The position numbers and the translations under genes are program-made. This document shows positions 23,466 to 31,727 of a stretch of 64,000 bases of DNA, one piece after another (positions within the stretch are counted from its first letter, which is position 1; each line of letters starts with the position of its first letter). The stretch is from Gaiellasilicea sp037720595 (lineage in GTDB: Bacteria > Actinomycetota > Thermoleophilia > Gaiellales > Gaiellaceae): positions 1 to 64,000 of the forward strand of contig JBBJLW010000007.1 of the NCBI GenBank assembly GCA_037720595.1, in the 5' to 3' direction. The notes beneath the pieces were generated by a model. The model had not been told where the DNA came from and ran no database searches. It saw only the letters and a program-made list of their open reading frames with translations.

Positions 23466-24472
23466 CTTCGCACCACGTCGGCGCCGCAGCCGGAGACAAG
23501 CGCGTCGAAGACGTCGCTCCGGTCGACTCCGGCGAGCGAACGATGATCGAGGTCCAGCTCGATCTCGGGCCACGACTCCAGACCCAGCGATCTCGCACCC
23601 TCGTCCGCGCCGAAGCAGAGCAGCCGCTCGGTGCCGAACACGCCGCGGCGACCCGTCTGCCGGCGCGCGATCCCCTCGAGCTCGCGGAGCTCCTCCAGCG
23701 GATCGATCCTCACGTTCGAGTCGGAGCCGATGCAGAGCGAGATCCGCCGATGCTCGATCCGCGCCGCCGGGAGAAAGCCATCCCCAAGATCCGCCTCGGT
23801 GGTCGGGCAGGCGCAGATCGTCGCACCCGATTCCGCGAGCAGATCGAGCTCGGCGCCGTTGGCATGCGTCGCGTGGACGACCGTGGTCAGCGGCCCGAGG
23901 CAGACGGTGCGCGCCAAGAGCTCGATCGGACGGCAACCGTACTCGGCCAGGCACTCCTCGATCTCTCGCGGCTGCTCGTCGGCGTGAATGTGGAGCGGCA
24001 GACCCTCGGCGGCCGCGTAGGCGCCGAGCTCCCGGAGCCAGTCCTCCGGACACGCGCGGACCGAGTGGGGGGCGAGACCGACGCGGATCCCGGCCTCGCG
24101 CAACCCTTCGAGATCACGGAGGTACTCGGCGACCGAGCTTTGTCGCATCCGCGGCAGTCCGCCGCGCGCGTACGCCGCGAGCAGGACGACGAGCTCGACT
24201 CCGGCGTCCGTCGCCGCCTCGGTTGCCGCCCGCGCCTCGGTCGTTCCGAGGTAGTGGAACTCGCCGACCGCGGTGTAGCCCGCGGCGCGCATCTCGCGAT
24301 ACACCGCGGTATAGCTCTCCCGCACGAGCGTCGGCGTCTGGCGCTCGGCCTCGGCGAGCATGAGCTCCCGCCAGGCCCAGAAGTCGCCGCCACCCGCGCG
24401 CCCGCGCAGTGCCCGCTGGAAGGTGTGGCTGTGGGCGTTGACGAAGCCGGGAAGCGTGATCGAGCTCTGCAC
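23462..24472 (-). CDS. Amidohydrolase, formimidoylglutamate deiminase (HutF)-like
   Basis: This amidohydrolase-superfamily protein carries PGFVNAHSHTFQRALRG (metal His14 and His16), DFWAWRELM, LHIHADEQ, VVHATHANG and IGSDSNVRIDP, which match the HutF branch of histidine degradation. It is only 336 residues against about 450, lacking the N-terminal beta-sandwich strands and part of the C-terminus, so it may be a shortened homologue with another substrate. The GTG at 24472 follows a -10 box by 6 bases. No other hut genes are near. Confidence 0.7.
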   Translation of the reverse strand: MQSSITLPGFVNAHSHTFQRALRGRAGGGDFWAWRELMLAEAERQTPTLVRESYTAVYREMRAAGYTAVGEFHYLGTTEARAATEAATDAGVELVVLLAAYARGGLPRMRQSSVAEYLRDLEGLREAGIRVGLAPHSVRACPEDWLRELGAYAAAEGLPLHIHADEQPREIEECLAEYGCRPIELLARTVCLGPLTTVVHATHANGAELDLLAESGATICACPTTEADLGDGFLPAARIEHRRISLCIGSDSNVRIDPLEELRELEGIARRQTGRRGVFGTERLLCFGADEGARSLGLESWPEIELDLDHRSLAGVDRSDVFDALVSGCGADVVRS

Positions 24473-24478
24473 TCCGTG

Positions 24479-24484
24479 AGCGTA
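24479..24484 (-). promoter_or_regulatory. -10 box TACGCT, leaderless start of the HutF-like gene
   Basis: TACGCT on the minus strand is followed by 6 bases and GTG (24472). It overlaps the opposing plus-strand -10 box by 2 bases. Confidence 0.5.
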
Positions 24485-24488
24485 AACT
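24483..24488 (+). promoter_or_regulatory. -10 box TAAACT before the 24498 membrane-protein gene
   Basis: TAAACT lies 9 bases before the GTG at 24498. Together with the minus-strand box it forms a tightly overlapping divergent promoter. Confidence 0.45.
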
Positions 24489-24497
24489 GTGGCCGCA

Positions 24498-25202
24498 GTG
24501 CTCGACCCCGACCCCGCCGCCCGCGTCGTTCCAACGCATGCGGGAGCACCCGGCGGCCTTGCCGGGCCGCACGCGCTCCAGATCCTCTCGACAGAGCACT
24601 GGAGCCTGCTCGCCGCGAGGAGCCTGGGCTATACCGAGGCGATGAGTCGCGCGTCCATGTTCATCGCAGCGCTCTCGGGCGCCGTCGTTGCGCTCGCGCT
24701 CGTGGCTCAGGCAACCGACTTCGGTACCGGCTTCGTGGCGTTCGCGCTGCTTTTGCTCCCGGTGGTCTTCTTCCTCGGGATCGTCACGATCGCCCGGCTC
24801 GGCCAGATCAACTGGGAGGACGCGGTCTGGACGCAGGGGATGAATCGGATCCGGAATGCCTACCTGAAGCTCGCGCCGGAGCTGGAGCCGTACTTCGTGA
24901 CGAGCCGTTACGACGACGACCCTGGGATCCTCCAGTCGATGCTCGCGACGCGCGGGCCTACGTCTCCCATGCAGCCGTTCATCGCGATTCCGGGCGTCGT
25001 GGCCGTACTCGACTCCGTGGTCGCCGCCGCGGCCGTCGGGATCGCGGCCCACAGCCTCGACCTGGGTATCGGCGGCTCGCTCGCAGTGGGCGGGGCGGGG
25101 TTCCTGCTCACGGTCGTGCTCATCGGGATGTGGGCCTGGCGCACGATCGAGACCCTCCGACGCCAGTTGGTCGTCCGCTTCCCGACCCCAGCCGACGCCT
25201 GA
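24498..25202 (+). CDS. Four-helix integral membrane protein of unknown function
   Basis: About 234 residues with four membrane helices: MFIAALSGAVVALALVAQA, then FVAFALLLLPVVFFLGIVTI, a long soluble loop with GMNRIRNAYLKLAPELEPYF, and two C-terminal helices around AVLDSVVAAAAVGIAAHSL and FLLTVVLIGMWAW. The HALQILSTEHWSLLAARSLGY segment before the first helix recurs in unrelated-looking bacterial membrane proteins of unknown role. GTG codons at 24489 and 24498 are in frame; the second fits the -10 spacing. I do not recognise the family. Confidence 0.65.
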   Translation: MLDPDPAARVVPTHAGAPGGLAGPHALQILSTEHWSLLAARSLGYTEAMSRASMFIAALSGAVVALALVAQATDFGTGFVAFALLLLPVVFFLGIVTIARLGQINWEDAVWTQGMNRIRNAYLKLAPELEPYFVTSRYDDDPGILQSMLATRGPTSPMQPFIAIPGVVAVLDSVVAAAAVGIAAHSLDLGIGGSLAVGGAGFLLTVVLIGMWAWRTIETLRRQLVVRFPTPADA

Positions 25203-25221
25203 GCCTCCACCCGCGACGGAC

Positions 25222-25227
25222 TATCCT
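25222..25227 (+). promoter_or_regulatory. -10 box TATCCT, leaderless start of pgsA
   Basis: TATCCT followed by 6 bases and ATG (25234). Confidence 0.6.
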
Positions 25228-25233
25228 GCAACC

Positions 25234-25785
25234 ATGGCCACGCGCGTCGTCTCCGCGCCGCTCGCGCAGCTCCCGAACGCGCTGACGCTACTCCGACTGG
25301 CGCTGATCCCGTTCTTCGTCGCCGTCTACGTCTCCGCCGGAGATGGGTCGAGCTGGGCGGCGGGCTGGATCTTCCTCGTCGCCGGCATCACCGACCAGGT
25401 GGACGGCTTCCTGGCACGACGCTGGCGGGTCGAGTCGCGCTTCGGGAAGCTCGCCGACCCGCTCGCCGATCGGCTGATGATCGACGCCGCGGTGATCCTG
25501 CTCTGGCTCGAGGGCAAGCTCCCGTGGCCGGGCGCCCTCGTGATCATCCTCCGCGACGCGATCCTCGTCGGTGGCTACCGCCTGCTGATGCCGAAGGGCG
25601 TCGAGCTCTCGGTGAGCCTGCTCGGGAAGATCGCCACCTGGCTGCTCTATCTCTCCGTCGGGATCCTGACGGTCGTCGGTCACGACACCGAGTGGCCGCT
25701 CTGGCTCTTCTGGGTCGCACTCGGCCTCGCGCTCCTCGCAGCCGCGCAATATGTCGTAGCCGCCCGGCGGGTGGTGCCGAAGTGA
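25234..25785 (+). CDS. pgsA: CDP-alcohol phosphatidyltransferase, PgsA-type
   Basis: This membrane enzyme transfers a phosphatidyl group from CDP-diacylglycerol to an alcohol, most likely glycerol 3-phosphate for phosphatidylglycerol synthesis. The full metal motif D-x2-D-G-x2-A-R-x8-G-x3-D-x3-D is present (DQVDGFLARR ... GKLADPLADR). About five membrane helices are seen in 183 residues. A phosphatidylinositol-phosphate synthase role is an alternative. It overlaps the next gene by GTGA. Confidence 0.88.
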   Translation: MATRVVSAPLAQLPNALTLLRLALIPFFVAVYVSAGDGSSWAAGWIFLVAGITDQVDGFLARRWRVESRFGKLADPLADRLMIDAAVILLWLEGKLPWPGALVIILRDAILVGGYRLLMPKGVELSVSLLGKIATWLLYLSVGILTVVGHDTEWPLWLFWVALGLALLAAAQYVVAARRVVPK

Positions 25786-28307
25786 GAGCCGTCGTCATGG
25801 CGGGCGGGGAGGGGACCCGCCTGCGACCGCTGACCTCGAACCAGCCGAAGCCGATGGTGCCGATCGTCGGCAAGCCGTGCCTCGAGCACATCCTCGAGCT
25901 GCTCAAGCTGCACGGGTTCGAGGACGTCGTCGTGACGTTGGCGTTCCTGCCGCAGGCGATCCGCAGCTACTTCGGCGGCGGCGATACGCTCGGCCTGAAC
26001 ATCGAGTATTCGGTCGAGGAGCTGCCGCTCGGCACCGCAGGGTCGGTCCGGCTCGCCAGCTCCAAGCTCGACGAGACCTTTCTCGTGATCTCGGGCGACG
26101 CGCTCTGCGACGTCGATCTGGGCGCACTTGTCGCCTTCCACAGGGAGAAGGGCGCCGCGGTCACGATCGGGCTCAAGTCCGTCGACAATCCGCTCGACTT
26201 CGGGATCGTCGTCACCGACGAGGAGGGTAAGGTCGAGCGCTTCCTCGAGAAGCCATCCTGGGGTCAGGTCTTCTCGGACACGATCAACACCGGCATCTAC
26301 GTCCTCGAGCCGGAGGTGCTGACTCACATCCCGGTCGACCTCCCCTACGACTTCTCGAAGGAGCTCTTCCCGCTCCTGCTCGAGATGGGCCGGCCGCTGT
26401 ACGGATTCGTGCTGGACGGTTACTGGCAGGACATCGGCAACCTCGACCAGTACCGGCAGGCGAACTTCGACGCGCTCGACGAGAAGGTGCGTCTGCACGT
26501 CGGCGGGATCCGGCTGCGCGGCAACGTCTGGCTCGGCGAGGGCGCCGAGATCCACGACGTGGAGGATCTCGACGGGCCTGCCTTCATCGGCAACTACTGC
26601 CGCATCGCGCGGGACGCGTCAGTCGGGCCGTACACGGTGCTCTCGAACGGCGTCACGCTCCGCGAGAACGCCCGAGCCACGCGGACGGTGATCGACGCTG
26701 CGACCCACGTCGGGCGCGGCACCCTGATCGAAGGGGCCGTCGTCGGTCGCGCGTGCGACATTCGCAACCACGTCCACATCCACGAAGGCGCGGCGATCGG
26801 GGACGAGGTCACGATCGGCTCGGAATCGAGCGTGATGCCGCACGTTCGGATCTACCCCTACAAGGAGCTCGAGACCGGTTCGCAGCTCTACGAGAACCTG
26901 ATCTGGGAGTCGCGTGCCTCCTCGCGCCTCTTCGGCAAGGACGGCGTCAGCGGCCTCGTCAACGTCGACCTGACCCCGGAGACCGCGGTGCGCCTCGCCG
27001 CGGCGCTCGGCACGGCCCTGAAAAGGGGGGCGCGGGCGGTCGTCAGCAGAGATTCGGGGCCGGCCTGCCGGATGATCAAACGGTGCCTGATCTCCGGTCT
27101 GAACGCGACCGGCGTCGATGTCGCAGACCTGCGCGTCTCCCCGCCGGCCGTGAGCTGGCATGTGCTGAAGACCCAGGCGTTCGCCGCAGCGATCCACGTT
27201 GCCCAGAGCCAGCTCGATCCCGAGGCCGTCGTCATCCGCATCTACGAGCCGCCCGGGATCCTGCTCACCCAGTCGCTCCAGAAGGAGATCGAGCAGAACT
27301 TCACGCGGCAGGAGCTGAGGCGCGTCGGCGCGGACGGCGTCGGCTCGGTCTCGTACCCGTCCCGCGTGCGCGAGAGCTACGCCCAGGATCTGCTCACCGG
27401 GATCGACGCCGATGCGATTCGCGCGCGCGGCTTTCGGATCGTGATCGATTACGGCTATTCGGCCGCGTCGTTCGTCGTCCCGCTCGTCGTCGGGCCGCTC
27501 GGGGTAGAGGCGATCTCGGCCCACGGCTTCTTCGCCGAGGGCGCTGCGATGCAGGAGACGCTCGCGCAGGCGATCGTGAACGCGAAGCGGCTCGTGCCCG
27601 CGATCGGAGCGGACCTCGGAGTCGTCTTCGACGGCGGCGCCGAGCGACTCTTCCTGGTGGACGAACAGGGTCGCGAGGTGCCGGTCGAGCAGACGCTCCT
27701 ACTCCTCCTGAAGCTGATCGGCGTGAGCGGAGCGACGGGCAAGGTCGTCTTCCCGATCACGGTGACGAGTCAGGTGGACGCTCTCGCCGAGGGCAGGCTC
27801 GAGGTCGTGCGAACGCCGAACTCGCTTGCCGACCTGACGCGTGCGGCCGCCGCGGATGGCGTCGTCTTTGCCGGGGCGGTCGGCGGCGGATACGTCTTCC
27901 CGCAGTTCCTGCCCGCCTACGACGCCGTCGCAAGTCTCGCGAAGCTGCTCGAGCTGCTGGCGCCGGTCGAGCAGCCGCTCTCCGCGCTCGTCGCCGAGCT
28001 CCCGCGATCGACGGTGATCCACCGTGAGCTCGCGTGTCCGTGGGCAAAGAAGGGACTTGTGATGCGGCTCCTGAACGAGCAGCTCGCGGGTCGTGACCTC
28101 GACCTGACCGACGGGATCAAACTGCTCGGAACTCACGGCTGGAGTCAGGTGCTTCCGGATCCCGACGAGCCGCTCCTGCACCTCTACGCCGAGGGCAAAT
28201 CCACCGAGGTGTCGGTCGAGCTCGAACAGGAGATCCGCGAGCTCGTCGAGGCGGTCATGCAGGGAGACGGCTCAGCGCCGCGAATCAGGGCAGAAGCCTC
28301 AAGCTGA
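25782..28307 (+). CDS. Sugar-1-phosphate nucleotidyltransferase fused to a degenerate phosphomannomutase domain
   Basis: In 841 residues, the N-terminal nucleotidyltransferase (GGEGTRLRPLT at about 8-18, GNLDQYRQAN near 230) is followed by left-handed beta-helix repeats (about 250-385) and an alpha-D-phosphohexomutase-like domain. Similar fusions are annotated as mannose-1-phosphate guanylyltransferase/phosphomannomutase. The mutase part lacks the phosphoserine motif TASHNP (the loop reads AQSQLDPE, about 474-481), and the metal loop DGDxDR is DGGAER (about 617-622). Mutase activity is therefore doubtful and a sensing or structural role is possible. The GTG start overlaps pgsA. Confidence 0.85.
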   Translation: MRAVVMAGGEGTRLRPLTSNQPKPMVPIVGKPCLEHILELLKLHGFEDVVVTLAFLPQAIRSYFGGGDTLGLNIEYSVEELPLGTAGSVRLASSKLDETFLVISGDALCDVDLGALVAFHREKGAAVTIGLKSVDNPLDFGIVVTDEEGKVERFLEKPSWGQVFSDTINTGIYVLEPEVLTHIPVDLPYDFSKELFPLLLEMGRPLYGFVLDGYWQDIGNLDQYRQANFDALDEKVRLHVGGIRLRGNVWLGEGAEIHDVEDLDGPAFIGNYCRIARDASVGPYTVLSNGVTLRENARATRTVIDAATHVGRGTLIEGAVVGRACDIRNHVHIHEGAAIGDEVTIGSESSVMPHVRIYPYKELETGSQLYENLIWESRASSRLFGKDGVSGLVNVDLTPETAVRLAAALGTALKRGARAVVSRDSGPACRMIKRCLISGLNATGVDVADLRVSPPAVSWHVLKTQAFAAAIHVAQSQLDPEAVVIRIYEPPGILLTQSLQKEIEQNFTRQELRRVGADGVGSVSYPSRVRESYAQDLLTGIDADAIRARGFRIVIDYGYSAASFVVPLVVGPLGVEAISAHGFFAEGAAMQETLAQAIVNAKRLVPAIGADLGVVFDGGAERLFLVDEQGREVPVEQTLLLLLKLIGVSGATGKVVFPITVTSQVDALAEGRLEVVRTPNSLADLTRAAAADGVVFAGAVGGGYVFPQFLPAYDAVASLAKLLELLAPVEQPLSALVAELPRSTVIHRELACPWAKKGLVMRLLNEQLAGRDLDLTDGIKLLGTHGWSQVLPDPDEPLLHLYAEGKSTEVSVELEQEIRELVEAVMQGDGSAPRIRAEASS

Positions 28308-28363
28308 GGTTGACCCTCGGGCTCCCTGCTGCTTTACTGAGACCCCAACGCGAAAGGCCCATA

Positions 28364-28639
28364 GTGGAGGATCGGCAAGAACACGACATGGAGGCGCTGC
28401 CCGACCTCGGCACGCTCTCCGACAACGATCTGAAGGCCCTGATCGAGCGGCTCTCCGATGAGGAGAACCAGGTCTCCTACCGGCGGCGGATGCTCCAGGG
28501 CCGGATCGACATCCTGCGCGCGGAGCGAACGGCGCGGTTCAAGGGAACCGGAGGGAGCAGCAGCGATGTCGACGTCGATCGACTGACGGACATCCTCACC
28601 GCACGGGCGACACCCGCAGCGCAGGACGAGGGTGCATGA
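28364..28639 (+). CDS. rsiG: RsiG-like c-di-GMP-responsive anti-sigma factor
   Basis: This small helical protein (91 residues from the GTG at 28364, which has GAAAGG 6 bases upstream) contains the exact motif E(X)3S(X)2R(X)3Q(X)3D as Glu34, Ser38, Arg41, Gln45 and Asp49. That motif defines RsiG, the anti-sigma factor that holds sigma WhiG when bound to c-di-GMP. Streptomyces RsiG has two motif helices; one motif, as here, is the homodimeric form described for Rubrobacter. No WhiG gene is in the window, so the partner sigma is unknown. It overlaps the FHA gene by ATGA. An upstream in-frame ATG region from 28310 seems too far. Confidence 0.75.
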   Translation: MEDRQEHDMEALPDLGTLSDNDLKALIERLSDEENQVSYRRRMLQGRIDILRAERTARFKGTGGSSSDVDVDRLTDILTARATPAAQDEGA

Positions 28640-29109
28640 GTCACGTCTACTGCCCTGAGTGCGGCTACCAGAACCCGGAAACCGCGAACTACTGCGCGAA
28701 GTGCGGCACCCATCTGAAGCACGAGGATGCCGGCGAGCAGACGAGGACGTTCACGCCCGAGGAGGTGGCCGAGGATCCCGGCGCGTCGCTCAACGATCCT
28801 GCCGTCAAGGGGCCGGCGCTCGTCGTGCGCTCCGGCGGCGGCCGCGCGGGAGAGACGTTCTTTCCTTCAGGCGAGCGAACGCTGATCGGCCGTTCTCCCG
28901 ACTGCGACGTCTTCCTCGACGACGTCACGGTCTCGCGCAAGCATGCCGAGCTCGTGCGGGCCGGAGAGCGCTTCACGATCAAGGATCTCGGCAGCTTGAA
29001 CGGCACATTCGTCAACCGACGCCGGATCGAGACCGACGAGACGGAGATCGAGGACGACGACGAGGTTCAGATCGGCAAGTACCGGCTGACCTTCCTCCGC
29101 GGCCGATGA
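28636..29109 (+). CDS. Zinc-ribbon/FHA-domain protein
   Basis: An N-terminal double zinc knuckle (YCPECGYQNPETANYCAKCG) is joined by an acidic linker to a forkhead-associated domain (about residues 65-155) with IGRSPDCDVFLDD, TVSRKHAEL and LGSLNGTFVN. FHA domains bind phosphothreonine, so this protein probably reads Ser/Thr kinase signals. It is translationally coupled to both neighbours (ATGA overlaps), linking an RsiG-like regulator to a MerR-type one. Confidence 0.9.
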   Translation: MSHVYCPECGYQNPETANYCAKCGTHLKHEDAGEQTRTFTPEEVAEDPGASLNDPAVKGPALVVRSGGGRAGETFFPSGERTLIGRSPDCDVFLDDVTVSRKHAELVRAGERFTIKDLGSLNGTFVNRRRIETDETEIEDDDEVQIGKYRLTFLRGR

Positions 29110-29803
29110 GCACAACGGCAGCAGACCGACGTTCGGGCGAGCGGCTGCACACCATCGGGGCGGTATGCGCGAGACTGAAGCCGGCTTTCATGGACATCGA
29201 GCTCTCGAAGATCCGCTACCTCGAGGACCAGGGCTGCTGACGCCGAAGCGGACGCGTGGCGGCTATCGGCTCTTCAGCGAAGAGGACGTCGAGCGGCTCG
29301 AGACGATCCTGCGACTCCAGCGCGACGAGTTTCTGCCCTTGCGGGTGATTCGCCAGGAGCTGTCGACCGGCGGCGCGGTGGCCGCGCGAACGCGGCGCCC
29401 ACCGGCCGGGCTCGGCGATCGCGAGCCGGAGCTCGATCTCGCCGAGCTGTGCGAGCGCGCTGGAATCGACGGAGAGCTAGCGCGGGCGCTCGAGGAGTTC
29501 GGACTGCTCGCAGCGAGGGTCGAGGGTGGCGAGCGGCTCTATCGGGAGAGCGACGCCGAGATCGCGGCTGCTTGCGGACAACTCGCCCGCTACGGAATCG
29601 ACGCGCGCCATCTCCGTACCTTCCGCAACTCCGCCGGCCGAGAGGCGGGGCTGCTCGAACAGCTCGTGGCGCCCGCCCTTCGTGCCCGCAATCCCGAGCG
29701 CCGAAAGGCCGGTCTGGAGGATCTCCAGACACTCGCCGAGGCCGCACAGGAGCTCTCTCGGTTGCTCTTCTGGCGCGAGCTGCGCGCCCTCGCGGAACGT
29801 TAG
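29106..29803 (+). pseudogene. MerR-family regulator gene with a 1-base frameshift
   Basis: The N-terminus from the ATG at 29106 has HTIGAVCARLKPAF and LSKIRYLEDQG, the MerR helix-turn-helix, and then reaches a stop at 29238-29240. The expected continuation LLTPKRTRGGYRLFSEEDVE is present one frame over and stays open to 29803 (AER). Adding one G to the GGG run at 29231-29233 restores a full protein of about 232 residues. The rest is a helical C-terminal domain without an effector motif I know. This is either a sequencing or assembly error or a recent inactivation. apt follows after 14 bases. Confidence 0.75.
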
Positions 29804-29817
29804 AGGGGCTCTCGGCC

Positions 29818-30336
29818 ATGAGCCTCGATCTCCGAACGCTCGTCCGCGAGGTACCCGACTTTCCCGAGCCGGGGGTCGGCTTCAAGGACATCAGTCCGCT
29901 CCTCGCGCATCCAGAGGGTCTGCAGCAGGCGATCTCGGAGCTTGCGGAGTGGGGGAAGGGCAAGCGGCCCGACCTCGTCGTCGGTGCCGAGGCGCGCGGC
30001 TTCATCTTGGGAGCAGCGATTGCGCGGGAGATCGGTTGCGGCTTCGTGCCCGCCCGCCGGCCGGGGAAGCTTCCACCCGACACGGTCAGCGTCAGCTACG
30101 CGCTCGAGTACGGCCGAAACGCGCTCGAGCTGCATCCCTCCTCGTTCTGGCAGGGGGTGCGTGTGCTCGTCCACGACGACGTCCTCGCCACGGGCGGCAC
30201 GGTCGAGGCGATCGGGAGCCTGATCGAGCAACTTGGTGGGGAGGTGGTGGGCGTCGCGTTCATCATCGACCTCACCTTCCTGAACGGCCGCGAGCGGCTC
30301 GCCGGCTACGACATCCGCTCCCTGATCGAGTACTAG
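29818..30336 (+). CDS. apt: Adenine phosphoribosyltransferase
   Basis: Apt salvages adenine to AMP with PRPP. The 172 residues carry VPDFPEPGVGFKDISPLL at the N-terminus, VVGAEARGFILG, and the PRPP-binding loop VLVHDDVLATGGTVEA. It follows the frameshifted MerR gene closely and is probably read from the same transcript as the RsiG-FHA-MerR set. Confidence 0.95.
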   Translation: MSLDLRTLVREVPDFPEPGVGFKDISPLLAHPEGLQQAISELAEWGKGKRPDLVVGAEARGFILGAAIAREIGCGFVPARRPGKLPPDTVSVSYALEYGRNALELHPSSFWQGVRVLVHDDVLATGGTVEAIGSLIEQLGGEVVGVAFIIDLTFLNGRERLAGYDIRSLIEY

Positions 30337-30392
30337 AGAACCGCCCTGCGTCTCTCCAGTTGGACATCCGATCTGCCGATGAGCCTTCCAGC

Positions 30393-30992
30393 ATGTACGA
30401 CGCGCTGACGGGTCGATACACGTTCTCGTGCCCTCATCGCGAGGAGGCGCAAGTGACCCTGTCCGCCTTCCGTCATCTCGAGCGGCTGCCCGGCGCCGCG
30501 CATCCCGCAGTCTACGGTGTGCTCTTCGACTGCGGGTGCGGCGACGTGCACACCGGCCTCGTCGCACACGGCGACCTCGACTGGGCCCCGCTCGGGGTCG
30601 CCGCCGGCCGGTTCCTCAATCTGATGACCTCGCGATTCGACGACGTCGGAGCCGATCTCACCGGAACCGCCGCGAACCGCGTCAAGGCCGGCGAGTGGCC
30701 GTGGAGCTTCTTCTGCTACGCAGAGGGAATGCCGCGGCCGGTGTTTCCGTCCTCATTCGTTGCTGTCGCACCGGGCGAGCGACTGCTCGGGCTCGCCGTC
30801 CGCTGCCCGGCCTGCAATGCGCTCTCGGTGAACCTCGTCACGCAGGCGCACGTCGATCTGCCGTTCTGGAACGACGCGACCATCGGCGTCGTCGACCACG
30901 TCTTCAGCGACGACGCCATCTCGGCGGTCGAGGGCTTCCGAGCAGAACTCTACTCCGCCCGCTTCGACGAGCGGCGCCTGAATCTCGACTAG
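30393..30992 (+). CDS. Uncharacterised protein with CxC and CxxC motifs
   Basis: From the ATG at 30393 the protein has 199 residues. It contains LFDCGCGDVHTGLV near residue 45 and VRCPACNALSVNLV near 140, spacing that could hold a metal. Other blocks, such as PWSFFCYAEGMPRP and FSDDAISAVEGFRAELYSA, do not point to a known family. A TTG at 30360 would add 11 residues. Codon use matches the neighbours, so I take it as a real gene of unknown function. Confidence 0.6.
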   Translation: MYDALTGRYTFSCPHREEAQVTLSAFRHLERLPGAAHPAVYGVLFDCGCGDVHTGLVAHGDLDWAPLGVAAGRFLNLMTSRFDDVGADLTGTAANRVKAGEWPWSFFCYAEGMPRPVFPSSFVAVAPGERLLGLAVRCPACNALSVNLVTQAHVDLPFWNDATIGVVDHVFSDDAISAVEGFRAELYSARFDERRLNLD

Positions 30993-31058
30993 CTCCGGTT
31001 CCGTTTCGTTCCGTGCGGGAAAGACTCACGGAGAGAAATCGCCAACACGGAGGCTGAG

Positions 31059-31667
31059 ATGATCGGTATGACCAGAGGTGTCGCGACGCTCGTGGGTGCG
31101 GGCATCGCCGGGTTCCTGATCTGGCTCGCTGCGCAGGTAGGCGCGGACTCGTCGGGCGATTACTGGGCGACGTACGGCCTGATCGCGGCCGCAGGGCTCA
31201 CGATCGCGCTGTCGCAGATCCTCGGCGGCTGGACGAAGTGGGGCTGGCCCCGGCTCTCGGCAGGTGTTTTTCTGCTCGGATTTCTCCCGGTGCTGGTGGT
31301 AGGAGGCTGGGTGCTGCTGGCACGTCAGCCCGCCGACTTCTTCAACACGTCCAACTGGTCGCGCGATCTCGGCGTCGACGGCGTCGTCAGCGACCTCGGC
31401 GAGTTGCTTGCCGCAATCGCATTCGGAGTCGGCTTGACGTTCGGGCTCACGTTCGACACCTCGGGGCCGCGCGTCGCGGTGCACGAGACAGTCGACGAGA
31501 GCCGGCGCGTCGCGCCGATGGCCACCACCCGCGACCGCGATCCCGACGAGCCGCTCACGGCCGATCGCTCGGCCGACGTGCCGCCCGAGGACGTGTCGGA
31601 GCGTGACGGCGGCCGTCGCTTCGGACTACGCCGGGTCGGCGGGAGAGGCGAGCGCAACGACAGCTGA
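31059..31667 (+). CDS. Predicted membrane protein with polar C-terminal tail
   Basis: Four hydrophobic helices fill the first about 130 residues (VATLVGAGIAGFLIWLAAQV, then YGLIAAAGLTIALSQIL, LSAGVFLLGFLPVLVVGGW and LLAAIAFGVGLTFGLTF). A charged Arg/Asp-rich tail of about 60 residues follows, probably cytoplasmic. GGAGG lies 6 bases before the ATG. I do not recognise the family; the fold suggests a small actinobacterial envelope protein. Confidence 0.6.
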   Translation: MIGMTRGVATLVGAGIAGFLIWLAAQVGADSSGDYWATYGLIAAAGLTIALSQILGGWTKWGWPRLSAGVFLLGFLPVLVVGGWVLLARQPADFFNTSNWSRDLGVDGVVSDLGELLAAIAFGVGLTFGLTFDTSGPRVAVHETVDESRRVAPMATTRDRDPDEPLTADRSADVPPEDVSERDGGRRFGLRRVGGRGERNDS

Positions 31668-31727
31668 TCGTCCGTTCCCTCGCGCCAGGGATTCGCGAGA
31701 GCGGGGCCGACGCCGATAGAAGTCCCG

